64,000 nucleotides of DNA, taken from the NCBI GenBank assembly GCA_025765595.1, contig JAIVFH010000015.1, forward strand, positions 310,001 through 374,000, read 5' to 3'. The notes beneath the pieces were generated by a model, which had not been told where the DNA came from, made no database searches, and saw only the letters and a list, made by a program, of their open reading frames with translations. The DNA is from Obelidium mucronatum (lineage: Eukaryota > Chytridiomycota > Chytridiomycetes > Chytridiales > Chytriomycetaceae). This document shows positions 25,612 to 35,993 of the stretch, piece after piece (within the stretch, counting starts at the first letter, position 1; each line of letters starts with the position of its first letter). The position numbers and the translations under genes were made by a program.

Positions 25612-26867
25612 TCAACACACCAAGACACTGCTCTTCCTGTGTGCATCGCTACTCTCCCTACTCTCCTTGCTCTCCCTGTAGTTTACCGGGCTTAACGCCT
25701 CCAGGTTAAAATCAACTACACGCAGAATCCCAACCAATAAAACTGTCGTCCCCAACAACGCCCATGGCCCCCACAGAAACGCCATCACCGGAAAACTAAT
25801 GTAATACCCCCGCATTCCAAGTGTGTAAAACATGCTCCCGCGATTCAACATTTGTGCCACAAATTCAATTCGTGATGCCAAATGGTGCACATTCAAGTGT
25901 CGTTCCCGTCGATGCATGGCCAAACTTGTACGCTCTGGAGAGCCCATCCGATTGTTTTGTTGATGAATCTGTGCGCCTAGCGCTAGGTGGATTCCTTGAA
26001 TGTGAATGAAGCGGGACTTGAAGCACGTGCAGTCAATCTGTGACCAAGGCCAGACGGAAGTGTCGCCGTACTACCCAAATCTGCATCTATACTTTCCATA
26101 CAATGATGCTTCCTCCTCCGCCACATTCCGTATCATTATCGATTGGATTCAAATTCAAGCAATCCTCGAAGTTCTTCTTGTGATAGATTAATGTTGATGA
26201 CTAGACCAACATGATTATAGAATCTCATGCTCTGTGCGAAACAAAAGAATGCTATATAGAGTGTATGTTTAAAAGGTACACATCAAAACATCAAAAAACA
26301 AATACATCAGTCAACGTACCAACGCAAAAAACTACAAGCAACATCATGACTTTGACGCCAAATAAATGGTCAAGAACGAATCCAAATTGACTGCCCATTG
26401 GATTCCCATTCGAATCAACAGATTCAGGATGAGACACCACAGTGGCGAGAAATGCAATAAACCCAAAAATAATGGCGACACAAGTAGATGCGAGAATCGA
26501 TGAAGCCATGATGAGATTTCTGAGGGATTGTACTGTATGTGGTTGTGCGTGTGTTTGTTTGTTTCAGTTTTGACATGTACATGAGTCATGATGCTAAGCA
26601 GCATCGCTCTTCTTACCAGCCAGGATATCCTTGTGCCCCTTCATGATGGCTGCGACCCATGCTTTTCTAAGACAAATGCCAAAGTTGTGGAACTCGGTCC
26701 AAGAATAAAAAAAAAAAGGGCCCAAACCTCGAATGAGCAGACAGGCCATAAACTGTCTTCTCTGGATTCCGTCTGATGACAGAGGCCAGCCATAGATGGT
26801 ACATAATCAAAAGCAGTGTACACGCAGCAGACACTGCGATGTTAGTGGTTGTGTAAAAGTCCATCAT
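25612..26867 (-). CDS. DUF599 family membrane protein (copy A)
   Basis: Five-exon-like structure mirroring copy B at 27025-28479. Landmarks: TTNIAVSAACTLLLIMYHLW, ETVYGL-like VYGLSAHSR, KAWVAAIMKGHKDILA, VQSLRNLIMASSILAST, GSQFGFVLDHLFGVKVMM, AFFCFAQSMRFYNHVG and a long last exon with MLNRGSMFYTLGMRGYYISF. This is the DUF599 pattern: YHLW, RRxWV, QTLRN and RFxNH motifs within four membrane segments; function is unknown. FGFI-AFLA is continuous here, whereas copy B has an intron at that point. The variable region of the last exon (about 25,950-26,170) is not in one frame; an extra C near 26,167 accounts for at least one shift. It ends 68 bp from the dynein start codon. Confidence 0.7.
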
Positions 26868-27024
26868 AGCGCGAGGGTGTGTTGTGTTTTTTCGGGATTT
26901 CAAGGATCAATTTCAAATTTCGCCAACAACGTTGTGTTTTTTTTTATCACATGATAAAAAAGCGCCTTGTATACAACCAGATTTGTGATTTGCAGCACAG
27001 TTAGAAAAAAAACTAATAAAAAGG
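26868..27024. promoter_or_regulatory. Shared divergent promoter of the two DUF599 genes
   Basis: Only 157 bp separate the start codons of the two head-to-head DUF599 paralogues. The interval contains an A/T-rich stretch and a short palindrome TTATCACATGATAA near 26,945-26,958. It must hold regulatory sites for both genes; no specific factor is claimed. Confidence 0.4.
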
Positions 27025-28479
27025 ATGGATGAGTCCACGACAAACATTGCGGTATGCTGTGTGAGTGCTCTCCTTCTTGCCAGTTATCACAGCTGGCTGG
27101 TCTGGATGATCAAAAACTGTACCGAGCAGACAGTCTATGGGTTATCTGCTCATTCAAGGTATACTGGATAAGTGCTGTCTCCACAGTCGTTTTTTTTTGA
27201 TATCGCCATTCATCATTAGGAGGGCATGGGTTGCTGCAATCATGAAAGGAAGTAACAAAGACATTCTTGCAGGTGATTTCGACTTCTTGCTTTTTGCGCT
27301 TTGCGAACCTGTCAAAGTTAACACCCCTCGACAGTGCAATCACTTCGAAACCTTATTATGGCCTCATCTATTCTTGCATCCACCTGCGTCGCCATTATCT
27401 TTGGTTTTATCGGTAAATTTCAAATAAGATATTAAAAAAAATTAAGACAAGATCAGCTTGAAAACTAAAAAGAGTTTTTTTTTTTTTTTCGGCATAAGCT
27501 TTCCTCGCCACTGTTGTTTCTCATCCAGAAACTGTCGATACCACCGGAAATCCAATGGGCAGTCAATTTGGATTTGTTTTGGATAAACTCTTTGGTCCGA
27601 AAGTCATGATGTTGCTTATTGTATTTTGTGTCGGTGAGTTGTTGTTTTTTCTTACGTCAATCGCGTTTTCAATTCAATTGACTCTAATTTTGTCATATTC
27701 AAGCATTCTTTTGCTTCGCACAAAGCATGAGATTCTATAATCACGTTGGAATGGTCATCAACATCAATCTATCTGCCCAAGAACTAGAAGAGTGTTTAAA
27801 TCTTGGTCAAAACGACAATGCCCTGCCAACGACAGAACAAGAACCCGAAAAGGAGCGCAATCTCACCGTTGAACATCCTATCCAAATCGACACGGATGCA
27901 AATCGAAACGCCTTGGACATGGATTCTGTATCAATTCGTGAAACCAACACGACCAACACCACCACCAACAACAACAACCACGCGCGTGCCATCCTATCCC
28001 GAAACCAATCCTCAGAAAGTATCCTCTCCCTCCGCAGGAACACAGCAACCTCTGGATCCCGACGACGACAAGGATCAGTTCCCCGTCACCAACAGCAACA
28101 GGACATGCGCGACCGCCAACTCAAAGTCCACGCCCTCGCATCCCGCATTGAATTCGTTGCACGCATGCTCAACCGTGGGAGCATGTTCTATACTCTAGGA
28201 ATGCGTGGGTATTATATCAGTTTCCCTGTGATGGCGTATCTGTGGGGCCCTTGGGCGCTTTTGGGAACAACTGTTTTGTTGGTTGGGATTTTGAGAGTGG
28301 TGGATTTCAATTTGGAGGCTTTGAGTCCGGTGGGGAGTTTAGAGCCTTTTGGGGACTCGGTGGTGAAACCTCATGTTGTGGTTGGCGGTGGTGGTGGTGG
28401 TGGTGGTGGTGGTGGCCCGGCGTTGGAGAAAGCTGTATCTTCTGCCATGAGTCTATCTTCCATCAAAATCTCTCCTTAA
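27025..28479 (+). CDS. DUF599 family membrane protein (copy B)
   Basis: Exons 27025-27158, 27220-27272, 27335-27412, 27499-27633 and 27704-28479 join in frame to 391 residues. Start MDESTTNIAV. Conserved blocks are VYGLSAHSR, RAWVAAIMKGSNKDILA, VQSLRNLIMASSILAST, GSQFGFVLDKLFG, AFFCFAQSMRFYNHVGMV and SRIEFVARMLNRGSMFYTLG. Hydrophobic segments correspond to four membrane spans. The last exon encodes an Asn/Thr/Gln-rich cytosolic-type insert and, near the end, a run of about eleven Gly from a (GGT)n microsatellite at about 28,386-28,414. DUF599 has no established biochemical role. The reading frame is intact throughout, in contrast to copy A. Confidence 0.85.
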
Positions 28480-29021
28480 AGTAACGGATAAGGGCACACG
28501 GAATCAATCACAGTACACAGCCAACAGCAGAAAAAAAAACGTAACCTCATGTTATCACTTAATTTCATTGTATGAATAAATAACTGGCTTTGGAATGTTA
28601 AACTATTTATTTTTTTCCTTCCTTTATATAACAATACTCGAATAAAAAACCTGTTGGTAGGGCAGCACCCGATTATTGCCGTTCGAATGGCGTTGTTTTC
28701 ATCATATTCTGCTTTGTGTCCCCTCATACAACGGCAAATAGATTGCCCCAACTTTTAGAGATTCCCTCTAAAAGTTGGGGCATTTGAAGGATCCCTCTGA
28801 GGGATCAAATTTCGGACTCTTCTAACAACACTCGAACTGCTTCTACATGCCCATTTTTTTTGCCACATATTTCCTAGATAGGCAAGTTTGGCATACACTC
28901 CTGGATTCTCTCGTGAATCTGACATCATCAAACACAAAGACATCAACAAGCCCATGCAAGGTATCAGAGACAAACGCCATATACCGGCCTGGTTAAAAAG
29001 GCAAAGCAATTTCCAGTCCAA
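28476..29021 (-). pseudogene. Degenerate ankyrin-repeat-like gene fragment
   Basis: On the minus strand three frames together give ankyrin-like phrases: KNGHVEAVRVLLEE, a DPS-type start and ENNAIRTAI followed by IRVLL. These resemble the repeat unit GHxEVVRLLL...DPS..NNAIRxA common in fungal ankyrin proteins. They are separated by stops and frame changes, so it reads as a decayed gene. Upstream, a hydrophobic start (MSFILLSFIILIGLAFF) lies beyond the transposon at 29060-30102; whether it belonged to the same gene is unknown. The call rests on short motifs and is tentative. Confidence 0.35.
28744..28782. repeat. Perfect 17 bp inverted repeat (hairpin), followed by a second smaller one
   Basis: The arms 28744-28760 and 28766-28782 are exact reverse complements (TGCCCCAACTTTTAGAG) around a 5 base loop. 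Directly downstream, 28785-28810 holds a second near-palindrome around GATCCCTC-T-GAGGGATC with flanking TTTGA/TCAAA. Both lie in the ankyrin-like remnant. They could be a recent snap-back duplication or the residue of a small mobile element. Confidence 0.75.
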
Positions 29022-29059
29022 TAGACTGGTTGATTTTGTTGTATTTCAAAAAAAAAAAG

Positions 29060-30102
29060 TACGGTGGTCCGTATGAACCTGCAAAATTTCAAAAACACAA
29101 AAAAACAACTGACCAATCAGAAACCGACCAATCAGAAACTGACCAATCAGAAAATGGACAAAAAAACATGAAACGCAACTCCCAAGCAACCAACCAACTA
29201 CCACCGCTGTCCACCACCTCCAGTCCCAGTAGTCACGGTCGCTTGCTTCGCTCATAGAGCTGATAGCCGCGGCAGCCGCTGTCAACGGTCGTGCCACTGC
29301 CAACCCAACCAGCAGGATCTTGTGTCCCGCTCTCCTGGCCAACGGCATTGTCTCCTAATGTGGTGCATATGCCTCCATTGTCATCGTATAGCCGTCGACG
29401 CTGCCGCTGCGGTGTAAGTGCAATCATGACTTTATTTTCGCTGCCAACATTCTCTAACAGTGACATGTAGCACTTTTAGTTCCAGCCACGCTGTCCAGAG
29501 CCTCTACTATGGCTCTCTGGGCCGTGTCGGTCCCGTCGACGCTGCCGCTGCTGTGTAAGTACCATCCCGACTTTATTTTCACCTCAATTGCTCTCACTGT
29601 GATAGCTAACAATTTCAATACACCCATTAGCATTTCACTGTGGTTCTCTTTGCTTTTCCGGCTCTGGACGCTGCTCATCATCTTCAGCATCACCTTCGGC
29701 GTCAAACTTGGGTCTCTCCTCCTCCAAACCTGCCCCACCACGCCTCCTCCTTCTCTTTCCTGCAGCTTCATTGCGAGCGGATAGTTCTTGAATTCGTCGT
29801 TGATTTATCATGCGTTGATGGGCGACTGCTGGTCTTTGGGTGCCATTTCAGAGTCTTTTAGCGGTGTGGACAGTATTGAGACGGCAAAAAGAGCCACAGG
29901 GATAACGTGAGACAATGTGTCTGTTATTAAAAGAGTTAGATGTCACAGTTGGCGTTTGTTGACAGCAAAATAAAGTTGTGTTAGTGCATTTGGTGCTTTT
30001 TTGTCCATTTTCTGATTGGTCAGTTTCTGATTGGTCGGTTTCTGATTGGTCAGTTGTTTTTTTGTGTTTTTGAAATTTTGCAGGTTCATACGGACCACCG
30101 TA
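29060..30102. mobile_element. Non-autonomous DNA transposon, copy 1, with 6 bp target duplication
   Basis: A 1043 bp element with terminal inverted repeats of about 105 bp (29060-29165 and 29998-30102) that begin TACGGTGGTCCGTATGAACC. Each arm contains three copies of a (T)GACCAATCAGAAA subrepeat. It is flanked by a perfect AAAAAG duplication (29054-29059 and 30103-30108). A second copy lies at 61061-61951. No transposase is encoded. The interior has a charged ORF-like stretch on the minus strand near 29,640-29,800 (RNEAAGKRRRRRGGAG) and intron-like GTAAGT/ACAG signals, which may be captured host sequence. Superfamily not assigned; 6 bp duplications are known for IS3EU and some Dada elements, while hAT and P make 8 bp. 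Confidence 0.85.
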
Positions 30103-30988
30103 AAAAAGGGATCACGACACCACGAGCAACGCCTCCAAGTGCCAAACCCATCAATAAAACCCAATAAAGACGTGAAAAAGAAAGCCAACCCAATTAAAAT
30201 AATAAAAGACAATAATATAAAAGACACGTATTCTCAACCTGTTCAGATGTGCGAACGTAAGTTGGGAAATGAGTTTAAAAAAGCTATTGTCACGAACCAG
30301 AAACTTTCCTCTCCTTGTCGTTCCTGTATTTCTGACGCGATATCAAATGCAGATGAATGAATACTTTGATATTTGACTTCTCAAAGATAGATAAATGAAT
30401 CCTCTGCTATTGACTTGAAAGAAGAATCTAAGAAACAGTATCAGCTGAGCAAAGAAAGACATCTGACAAGGGAATACTTGCATAACTATGCATCAAATTT
30501 TGCCGTTTCGCTTGTGAACAGGTCGTCTAAATCACGTTCACCTTTGTTTCCCGATCACTGACAACGGTTGGGGATAGCGTGAATGGATCGATAGCAGCTG
30601 CTCACATACTTACATGACACTCCGACAATTTTCGATAAATTATTCAACTATTATGGATGTGCTCTTGAGGAAGATTACTTCTAAAAGAAAACAGGGCTGA
30701 GGAGTGTGGCAAAATAACAAGCATCAAGGATACTTAGCAGAAAAACTCTTCGAAAATTGCTGCCAACTCCGTAAATAGGTCACTTAAATTCACGACAAAA
30801 CTGTTAGCGATCGCTGCCATCCTTTTAACCGTTACAGTAAGAATGGATCGTTAGTAAATGTCCCTGAACCCACACACAAACACCCCACTCAATTTTTTTG
30901 GTATTTTTGTCTTATTTCAATTTTTTTGGTATTTTATGAAGTTTTTTGATGGTGATGGCTGGGTTATTGTAGGTGACGTTTGATGAAT
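30103..30988. other. Intergenic interval without a recognised gene
   Basis: About 0.9 kb between the transposon and the next gene. Only short frames without coding character are present. No tRNA-like cloverleaf or repeat was recognised. Two copies of an ATTTTTTTGGTATTTT-type string near 30,890-30,935 lie just downstream of the next gene's stop codon. Confidence 0.5.
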
Positions 30989-32179
30989 TCACTTGGCCGC
31001 CAATCGAGCAGATCGTCGAGGTTCCTTCATTGCGGCAATTCGCTTGCTGCGTCGGACTGGAATTTTACGCGCTTTACCAACTGGCTTGGGGACAGCAGCA
31101 GCGGCAGGAATACTAGCAGCGACATTCACAGTAACAGGGACACAAGCAGAGGCAGTGCCTGGGCAAATGAGGTTAGCTCTACCGTTACCTACTTCTTCTT
31201 TTACAATCACTGCAATTGGAATGACTTTAATAATCTCCAAGGAGGTATCAGCGGGACAGTCAGAACAGTGAAGCTGTGATAGACAAGAAGGCACGGTAAT
31301 CAATTTGGCACGAAGGAGGTAGTGGGAGTAATGTTGTTGGTATTTTTCGTGATGAGGATGGATGGCGCCCGCAAGGCCACGTAGATGAAGTGCTGAATCC
31401 ACAACCCGTTGAAGAAACTTGTTGTGCCGGATCTTACGTTCTGGATCAGAGGAACCATATAAAGGATTGACCTTCCCACCAAAGCCAAACATGGGAGTAA
31501 ATTCTTTAATGACGCGTGACGGGACTGGACCTGCTGCCCGACGTAACCGCAGACTGGCGCGCTTCCGGTGGATGTCACTGGTCCTGAGCTCCTCGATCGA
31601 GATGGCAGATACGTGGTCTGGGTTGATGGCGATGGTTCCATCGGGTTGGCATTGGAAACGTGCCACATGCGGGTGGATGTAGGTGGAATAGTCGGGATCA
31701 GGTTTTGAAACAACAGGCGGTGATACAAACGAAGGTTTCTTTGCAGAAGCAGCCCACATAGCCAAGAAACTCTGTTCCGAATACTGGACCACAGGGCCTT
31801 GTACTACTGGGACTGGTACGACTACTGGTGCAATTACTACTTTCGGAATACATTCGGGCACTTTAGGTTCTGGGAGCGGTGGCATTGGACGATAGAATCG
31901 AAGAGGTCCAAAGATAGAAGCCGCTTCACGACGGGCCACTAAATGGGGAACAAAGACTTCTTCGTCAGTACAGCCAAACACGCTCACCTGAGACAGAGGA
32001 GACGGCACAGGACAAAACGTAAGGCAGCGAGGTCCGTTTCGTGGAGGCTTCTTCCAGCCGCTGTTTGATGAAGCCCATCCACTCGGCTGCTGTGTTTGAT
32101 GTTGTTGTTGGTTGTTCGTTGGGTTCGTTGGGTTCACTGGGGGCACGGAGGCAATCATGTTCAAGTTTAAGTTGTTCAT
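30989..32179 (-). CDS. Unknown protein with basic RRSxRLA C-terminal tail
   Basis: Single open frame; I take the Met at 32179 (MNNLNLNMIASV) as start, giving about 396 residues, though the frame runs on to a Met at 32350 through low-complexity sequence. The N-terminal third is Asn/Gln/Pro-rich. The middle has Pro/Val strings (VVIAPVVVPVPVVQGPVV) and a region with DHVSAISIEELRTSDIHRKRASLRLRRAAG. The extreme C-terminus repeats a basic motif, RRSKRIAA then RRSARLAAK, of a kind seen at the ends of nuclear DNA- or chromatin-associated proteins. No enzymatic domain was recognised. A nuclear role is only an inference from the tail. Confidence 0.55.
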   Translation of the reverse strand: MNNLNLNMIASVPPVNPTNPTNNQQQHQTQQPSGWASSNSGWKKPPRNGPRCLTFCPVPSPLSQVSVFGCTDEEVFVPHLVARREAASIFGPLRFYRPMPPLPEPKVPECIPKVVIAPVVVPVPVVQGPVVQYSEQSFLAMWAASAKKPSFVSPPVVSKPDPDYSTYIHPHVARFQCQPDGTIAINPDHVSAISIEELRTSDIHRKRASLRLRRAAGPVPSRVIKEFTPMFGFGGKVNPLYGSSDPERKIRHNKFLQRVVDSALHLRGLAGAIHPHHEKYQQHYSHYLLRAKLITVPSCLSQLHCSDCPADTSLEIIKVIPIAVIVKEEVGNGRANLICPGTASACVPVTVNVAASIPAAAAVPKPVGKARKIPVRRSKRIAAMKEPRRSARLAAK

Positions 32180-32350
32180 AATGGGGAGGAGAAAACGGGG
32201 GGAATGGGCGGGTTTCAGTACTTTTTTGTTGTTGTTATCCGAATTGTCAGTTTCTCTTTGTTTTGACGAGGAGGAAAAAAAAAGCTGAGACCACAACTTC
32301 GCGAATATCGGAGCTACGACATCGAGAGTTTTCAGGAACAGGCCTAACAA

Positions 32351-33554
32351 AGGACTGCGGTTCTATCGCAGCTAGTCTTGGTTTTCCTGGACGTCTGTGG
32401 CGTGAGATAGCGTTGATTGTGGCCATTTTGTGTCGTCGGAGTTTGAAATCAAATAAACGCAATCCATTGATCTGATATCCAAAGCACCCCTGATCACACA
32501 TTCGCTACTAGCGAATGCACGGATCTGGCACTTTTTCTATCCCCCTAAAACAGAGGATTTGGATGCCATATCCATTGCATCACGGTTATTTACAGCTAGT
32601 TTTTGTGATCAGATGTAAATATTGTAGTTTTTGTCCAAAATTCAATTTTCGCGCTTTTGGATTTCTTCAATATCCAATCGCGCACAAGGCCAACATCACC
32701 AGAATCCCTCTCTAGTCATCATGAATTTTTGTTACAAAGTCTCTCACGCAGCGGGCTTCATTGAAGGATTGAATCATATGCATTTCCTTAAGCTTTGTGC
32801 GAACATTTGCATAGTAATAAAACTGATTTATTGGCAGTCAATGAATGAAAAACAGTTCAGGAATCATCGAGTCTCTATTGAAAGTTTCATAAAGACGCTG
32901 CTCGCCGATGGTGTTAGAGAGGTTGCTTGATTCGACAGTCTGTTGCCAACCTAAAAATAGAATGCGTTAGGTTCATCAGATATACTCCTTTGCTGCATAT
33001 CAATGCGTAGCCAATATCTCGATCTATCGATTGGTGGAAGGCTGGTGGCGCTGCAAAGAGTGGGTGGCCGACGGCAAGGCAACGCGCAAATGGGTTGGCT
33101 GGAGCGTAAATGGATGGGAGCGCGCAAAAAATCGAGCGCTATTCGAATTTTGCGCTGCGCTCACAATAGTACTCTCATAGCTCTAAGCCCTATTCCAAAA
33201 GACTTTTCACGTGTTTTACAAAAGAAACTAACCCTTCGGTTCCACAACATTTCCTTTATTGTTCAGCAATTCGGGCCTTGACCCAATTCTCCCTCATAGA
33301 GCCAGCCGGCGTACAGGAGACAGCTAAGTGGAAGGAACCAGTGGGAAAGTACAATTTCGAAACTGCGATGTCTTTTTCTGGAGGTTGGAGTCCTATTATC
33401 ACACCAAATCAAGGACATAACAATCATATTTAACACGACAATGAAAACTATGATCTCGTCGCTTTATGGATAAGAAAACGCCCAGCCAATAATATCGGAG
33501 CGATGAATACATATATATGAAGTTGAAGAAGAATGAGAGGAAGGTGAGAAGTGT
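32351..33554. other. Intergenic interval without a recognised gene
   Basis: About 1.2 kb between the unknown basic-tailed gene and the first copper radical oxidase gene. Scattered short frames only. The stretch 33,010-33,170 is locally GC-rich but shows no convincing coding or structured-RNA signal to my eye. Confidence 0.5.
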
Positions 33555-35690
33555 TCAAAGAAATGCGAGAAGAACCAAAGCAAGAGTTGAATCTCTCAAG
33601 CCAGTGCTAATAGTGCTTACAGAGCCACTCTTAGTGGGGGCTGAACCAGCAGGAATGGTAACTACAGTCGCAACTCCACTACCCAGAAGTACAGTTTGAC
33701 CAACGGATGGAGTTCCATCTTTAGTCAAAGCAAACATGTGGTAATTTCCTGGAGGGGCGATGTTTCCAGTAGGAGGGATCTTGAACACAGCATATGTTGA
33801 GTTGAGAAAGAGCAAGTTGGGTTCAATCATGCGTTGATCAGTGTTCGTGCTGTGTGTTGTTGTTGTGTACCGAACGAATGTGATGCGTGAAACGGGAGCA
33901 CCAGTTGGATTGATTTGGACACCGACAGTACTGCCATACACGAATTTGGTTCCTTTTTCAAGAGGAGAGAGAATTGGTCTTGGCAAATTGTTTGAGAGAT
34001 ACGGTGGCGTGAATCGCTCTTTGTTTGAGAAATCAGTGCAAATTCAACAGGCGAAAGCAGTTAGCTTACCGATACGCATTTCATAAGGCAGAGTGCAAAC
34101 TTGTTTTCCAGATGGATAGCATTCCGGTTTAGCGCCTGCTCCAGTAACACTGGCCATCGCGTCAACGGGTCCAACCGCGCTTGGAGTTCCCCAAAAGTCC
34201 AAATAATTCGCCATTTCACTTCCCGTCGTAATAACTGTTGCATCTTCCAATAAAACCACACCACTGTGGTACATGCGCGGGACCGTGCTAGTTCCAACAG
34301 TGGACCACGAGTTGGTGACAGGGTCATAAATATCAGTGGCCAAAACAGGGGCTGCACCGAAATTGCTTTCTCCTCCATTTGAGCCAGCTTGGCCCCATCC
34401 ATCTCCATTGGTTAACATAATAGTACCGTCTGGAAGAACAGCCGAGTCGGGCATCAATCTAGCGTGTGGCATGTTCGGCATTGCAACCCATTTTGCACCT
34501 TGAATATCTGGTTGGATCGAGTAGCAGTCTGCTGATGCGAATCGAGAGGAGTTCTTTGTTCCTCCACAAATCATTACGGTGGCAGTATAGTTACTGCTCT
34601 CTTTCAGCGGCAGCAAAAAGGCCGTTGGAGTATGAGGGTAAATCCAAGGAGCATGATCAATGGCTGGAAGAGATGCGATTTCGACTGTATTCGCTTCCAG
34701 GACTCCTTGAGGGTCGACTCGTGGGTCAATCAAAACAGTGCGATTGGACACCATTTGAAAGATTTTGCCCCCGGGAAGCTGGAAGCACACAGGGTACAAG
34801 TTGTGCGGATAAGCCCAGTTTAAAAGAGAGCTGAAGATGTTGGGTCCATAGCGTGATGGATAAAACTCGTATGTTGGGTTGTTGGTGTTTTCCAAATGAT
34901 CAAAGTCAAGGTTCTTCAAAGAACCAGACGTGATGAAGACGCTGTAGAATACAATTTTTAAATTACATAATGCAGGATGCGTACCCGTCTACTCACTCTC
35001 CGTCACCCATCGTTACCACTGTTGGATACCAACGCGCAGTGGTCATGATCTTGCTCTCATCCCACCCCTTTTCAGTGCTATATGTTCTAATGCGATCAAT
35101 TCCGTTGAATAGGAAGGACTGACTGTCGGTTGTGCTTGGATCCTCTTGCTTGCTTGCATCCAATGCAAAAGTAGAGGATTGTCTTTGTACAAAAAACAAA
35201 AAACTTCAACCAGTTGCTCGTTGTCGGCTTTCGCTACTTACTTGTCTCCACCGATGACATAAACACTGCCATCTGCAGCCTGGGAGTGACCAGCACAAAA
35301 GGCATTGTATACTACGGGATTCAAGTCTGATTTAAAGGATTCCTTGGCAGTGTCAAGGCTAATAAGGACAGACGTAGTTCCATTGGTTAAAGGGTTGATG
35401 AAGGGGTACTGGAATTGTACAGGAAATGAGTCAGCTTGAATATCTGATATGAGAAAATTGAAACGTACGGGGGCGGTGTGAGGTCTCTCAATGCAAACAA
35501 GCTTGTTGCCTGGCAACAGAAGAGAGTGGATGCACAGACTTCTCGTTTCTCCATCTGGAATAGGTCATTTAGTGCCAGTTCTCGTTCAAGCATTGAAGCT
35601 CCTTACCAAGAACTTTCCAGCTGCCAGTGGCAGGGAGCGGCAGTTGCAACGACAGCAGCCTGCTGCTACCAAAAGTGAAGCGCTTAACAT
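33555..35690 (-). CDS. Glyoxal oxidase-type copper radical oxidase, tandem copy 1
   Basis: Multi-exon gene; about 640 residues expected. Catalytic features in order: Cys of NAFCAGHSQAADGS (Cys-Tyr cofactor), RWYPTVV (Tyr), MYHSGVVL (axial Tyr and Cu-ligand His), and TTTTHSTNTDQR (second Cu-ligand His). Kelch-like blades such as VIGGDK and VITTGSEMANYLDFWG surround them. Such enzymes oxidise aldehydes and hydroxy-carbonyls outside the cell and make H2O2. The C-terminus is Ser/Thr-rich and hydrophobic (LALVLLAFL), suggesting a GPI anchor. The N-terminal signal region is split over frames: an extra base near 35,659 and probably one more near 35,630 separate MLSASLLVAA from SWKVL. Closest neighbours are its four tandem paralogues. 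Confidence 0.85.
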
Positions 35691-35993
35691 ATTAGATAGT
35701 GTGTTGTGTTTTTGGGATCTTTCTTTTTGATTGACTTTTTGGAACCAGATTTGAACACACCAAAGCTGACTCATGTTGACGTTCCCTGATCCGCCCCACT
35801 TAATTTGCACCGTTAATAAGCGAATAAACACAGCAAAAAGGAGCAACTATGTCTCACGAGGAACTATCACAAAACAAATCATTGTGAAAAATACATATAA
35901 CTTGACTTTATAATTGGATGAAGCTGTGGAACGCAAAATTGGAAAGAGGAATATAAAGAGGGCAAGAAAAGAAGAGCAATGGTCTAAATTTTG

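Noticed and set aside
25328..25618. Dynein start at an upstream Met (25618)
   Set aside because: The residues before MDADSERRK are a low-complexity Lys/Arg run in the GA-rich leader; the Met at 25543 fits better. It is not excluded without transcript data.
28386..28414. CRISPR-like or regulatory meaning of the (GGT)n run
   Set aside because: It is a coding microsatellite giving a poly-Gly run in DUF599 copy B.
29509..29784. Hydrophobic 91-codon plus-strand ORF inside the transposon as a real gene
   Set aside because: It is conserved only because both transposon copies carry it, the opposite strand has the more protein-like charged reading, and no known domain is present.
33003..33281. Possible small gene or structured RNA in the GC-rich patch
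   Set aside because: No conserved motif, no splice support and no cloverleaf or other fold that I could confirm by eye.
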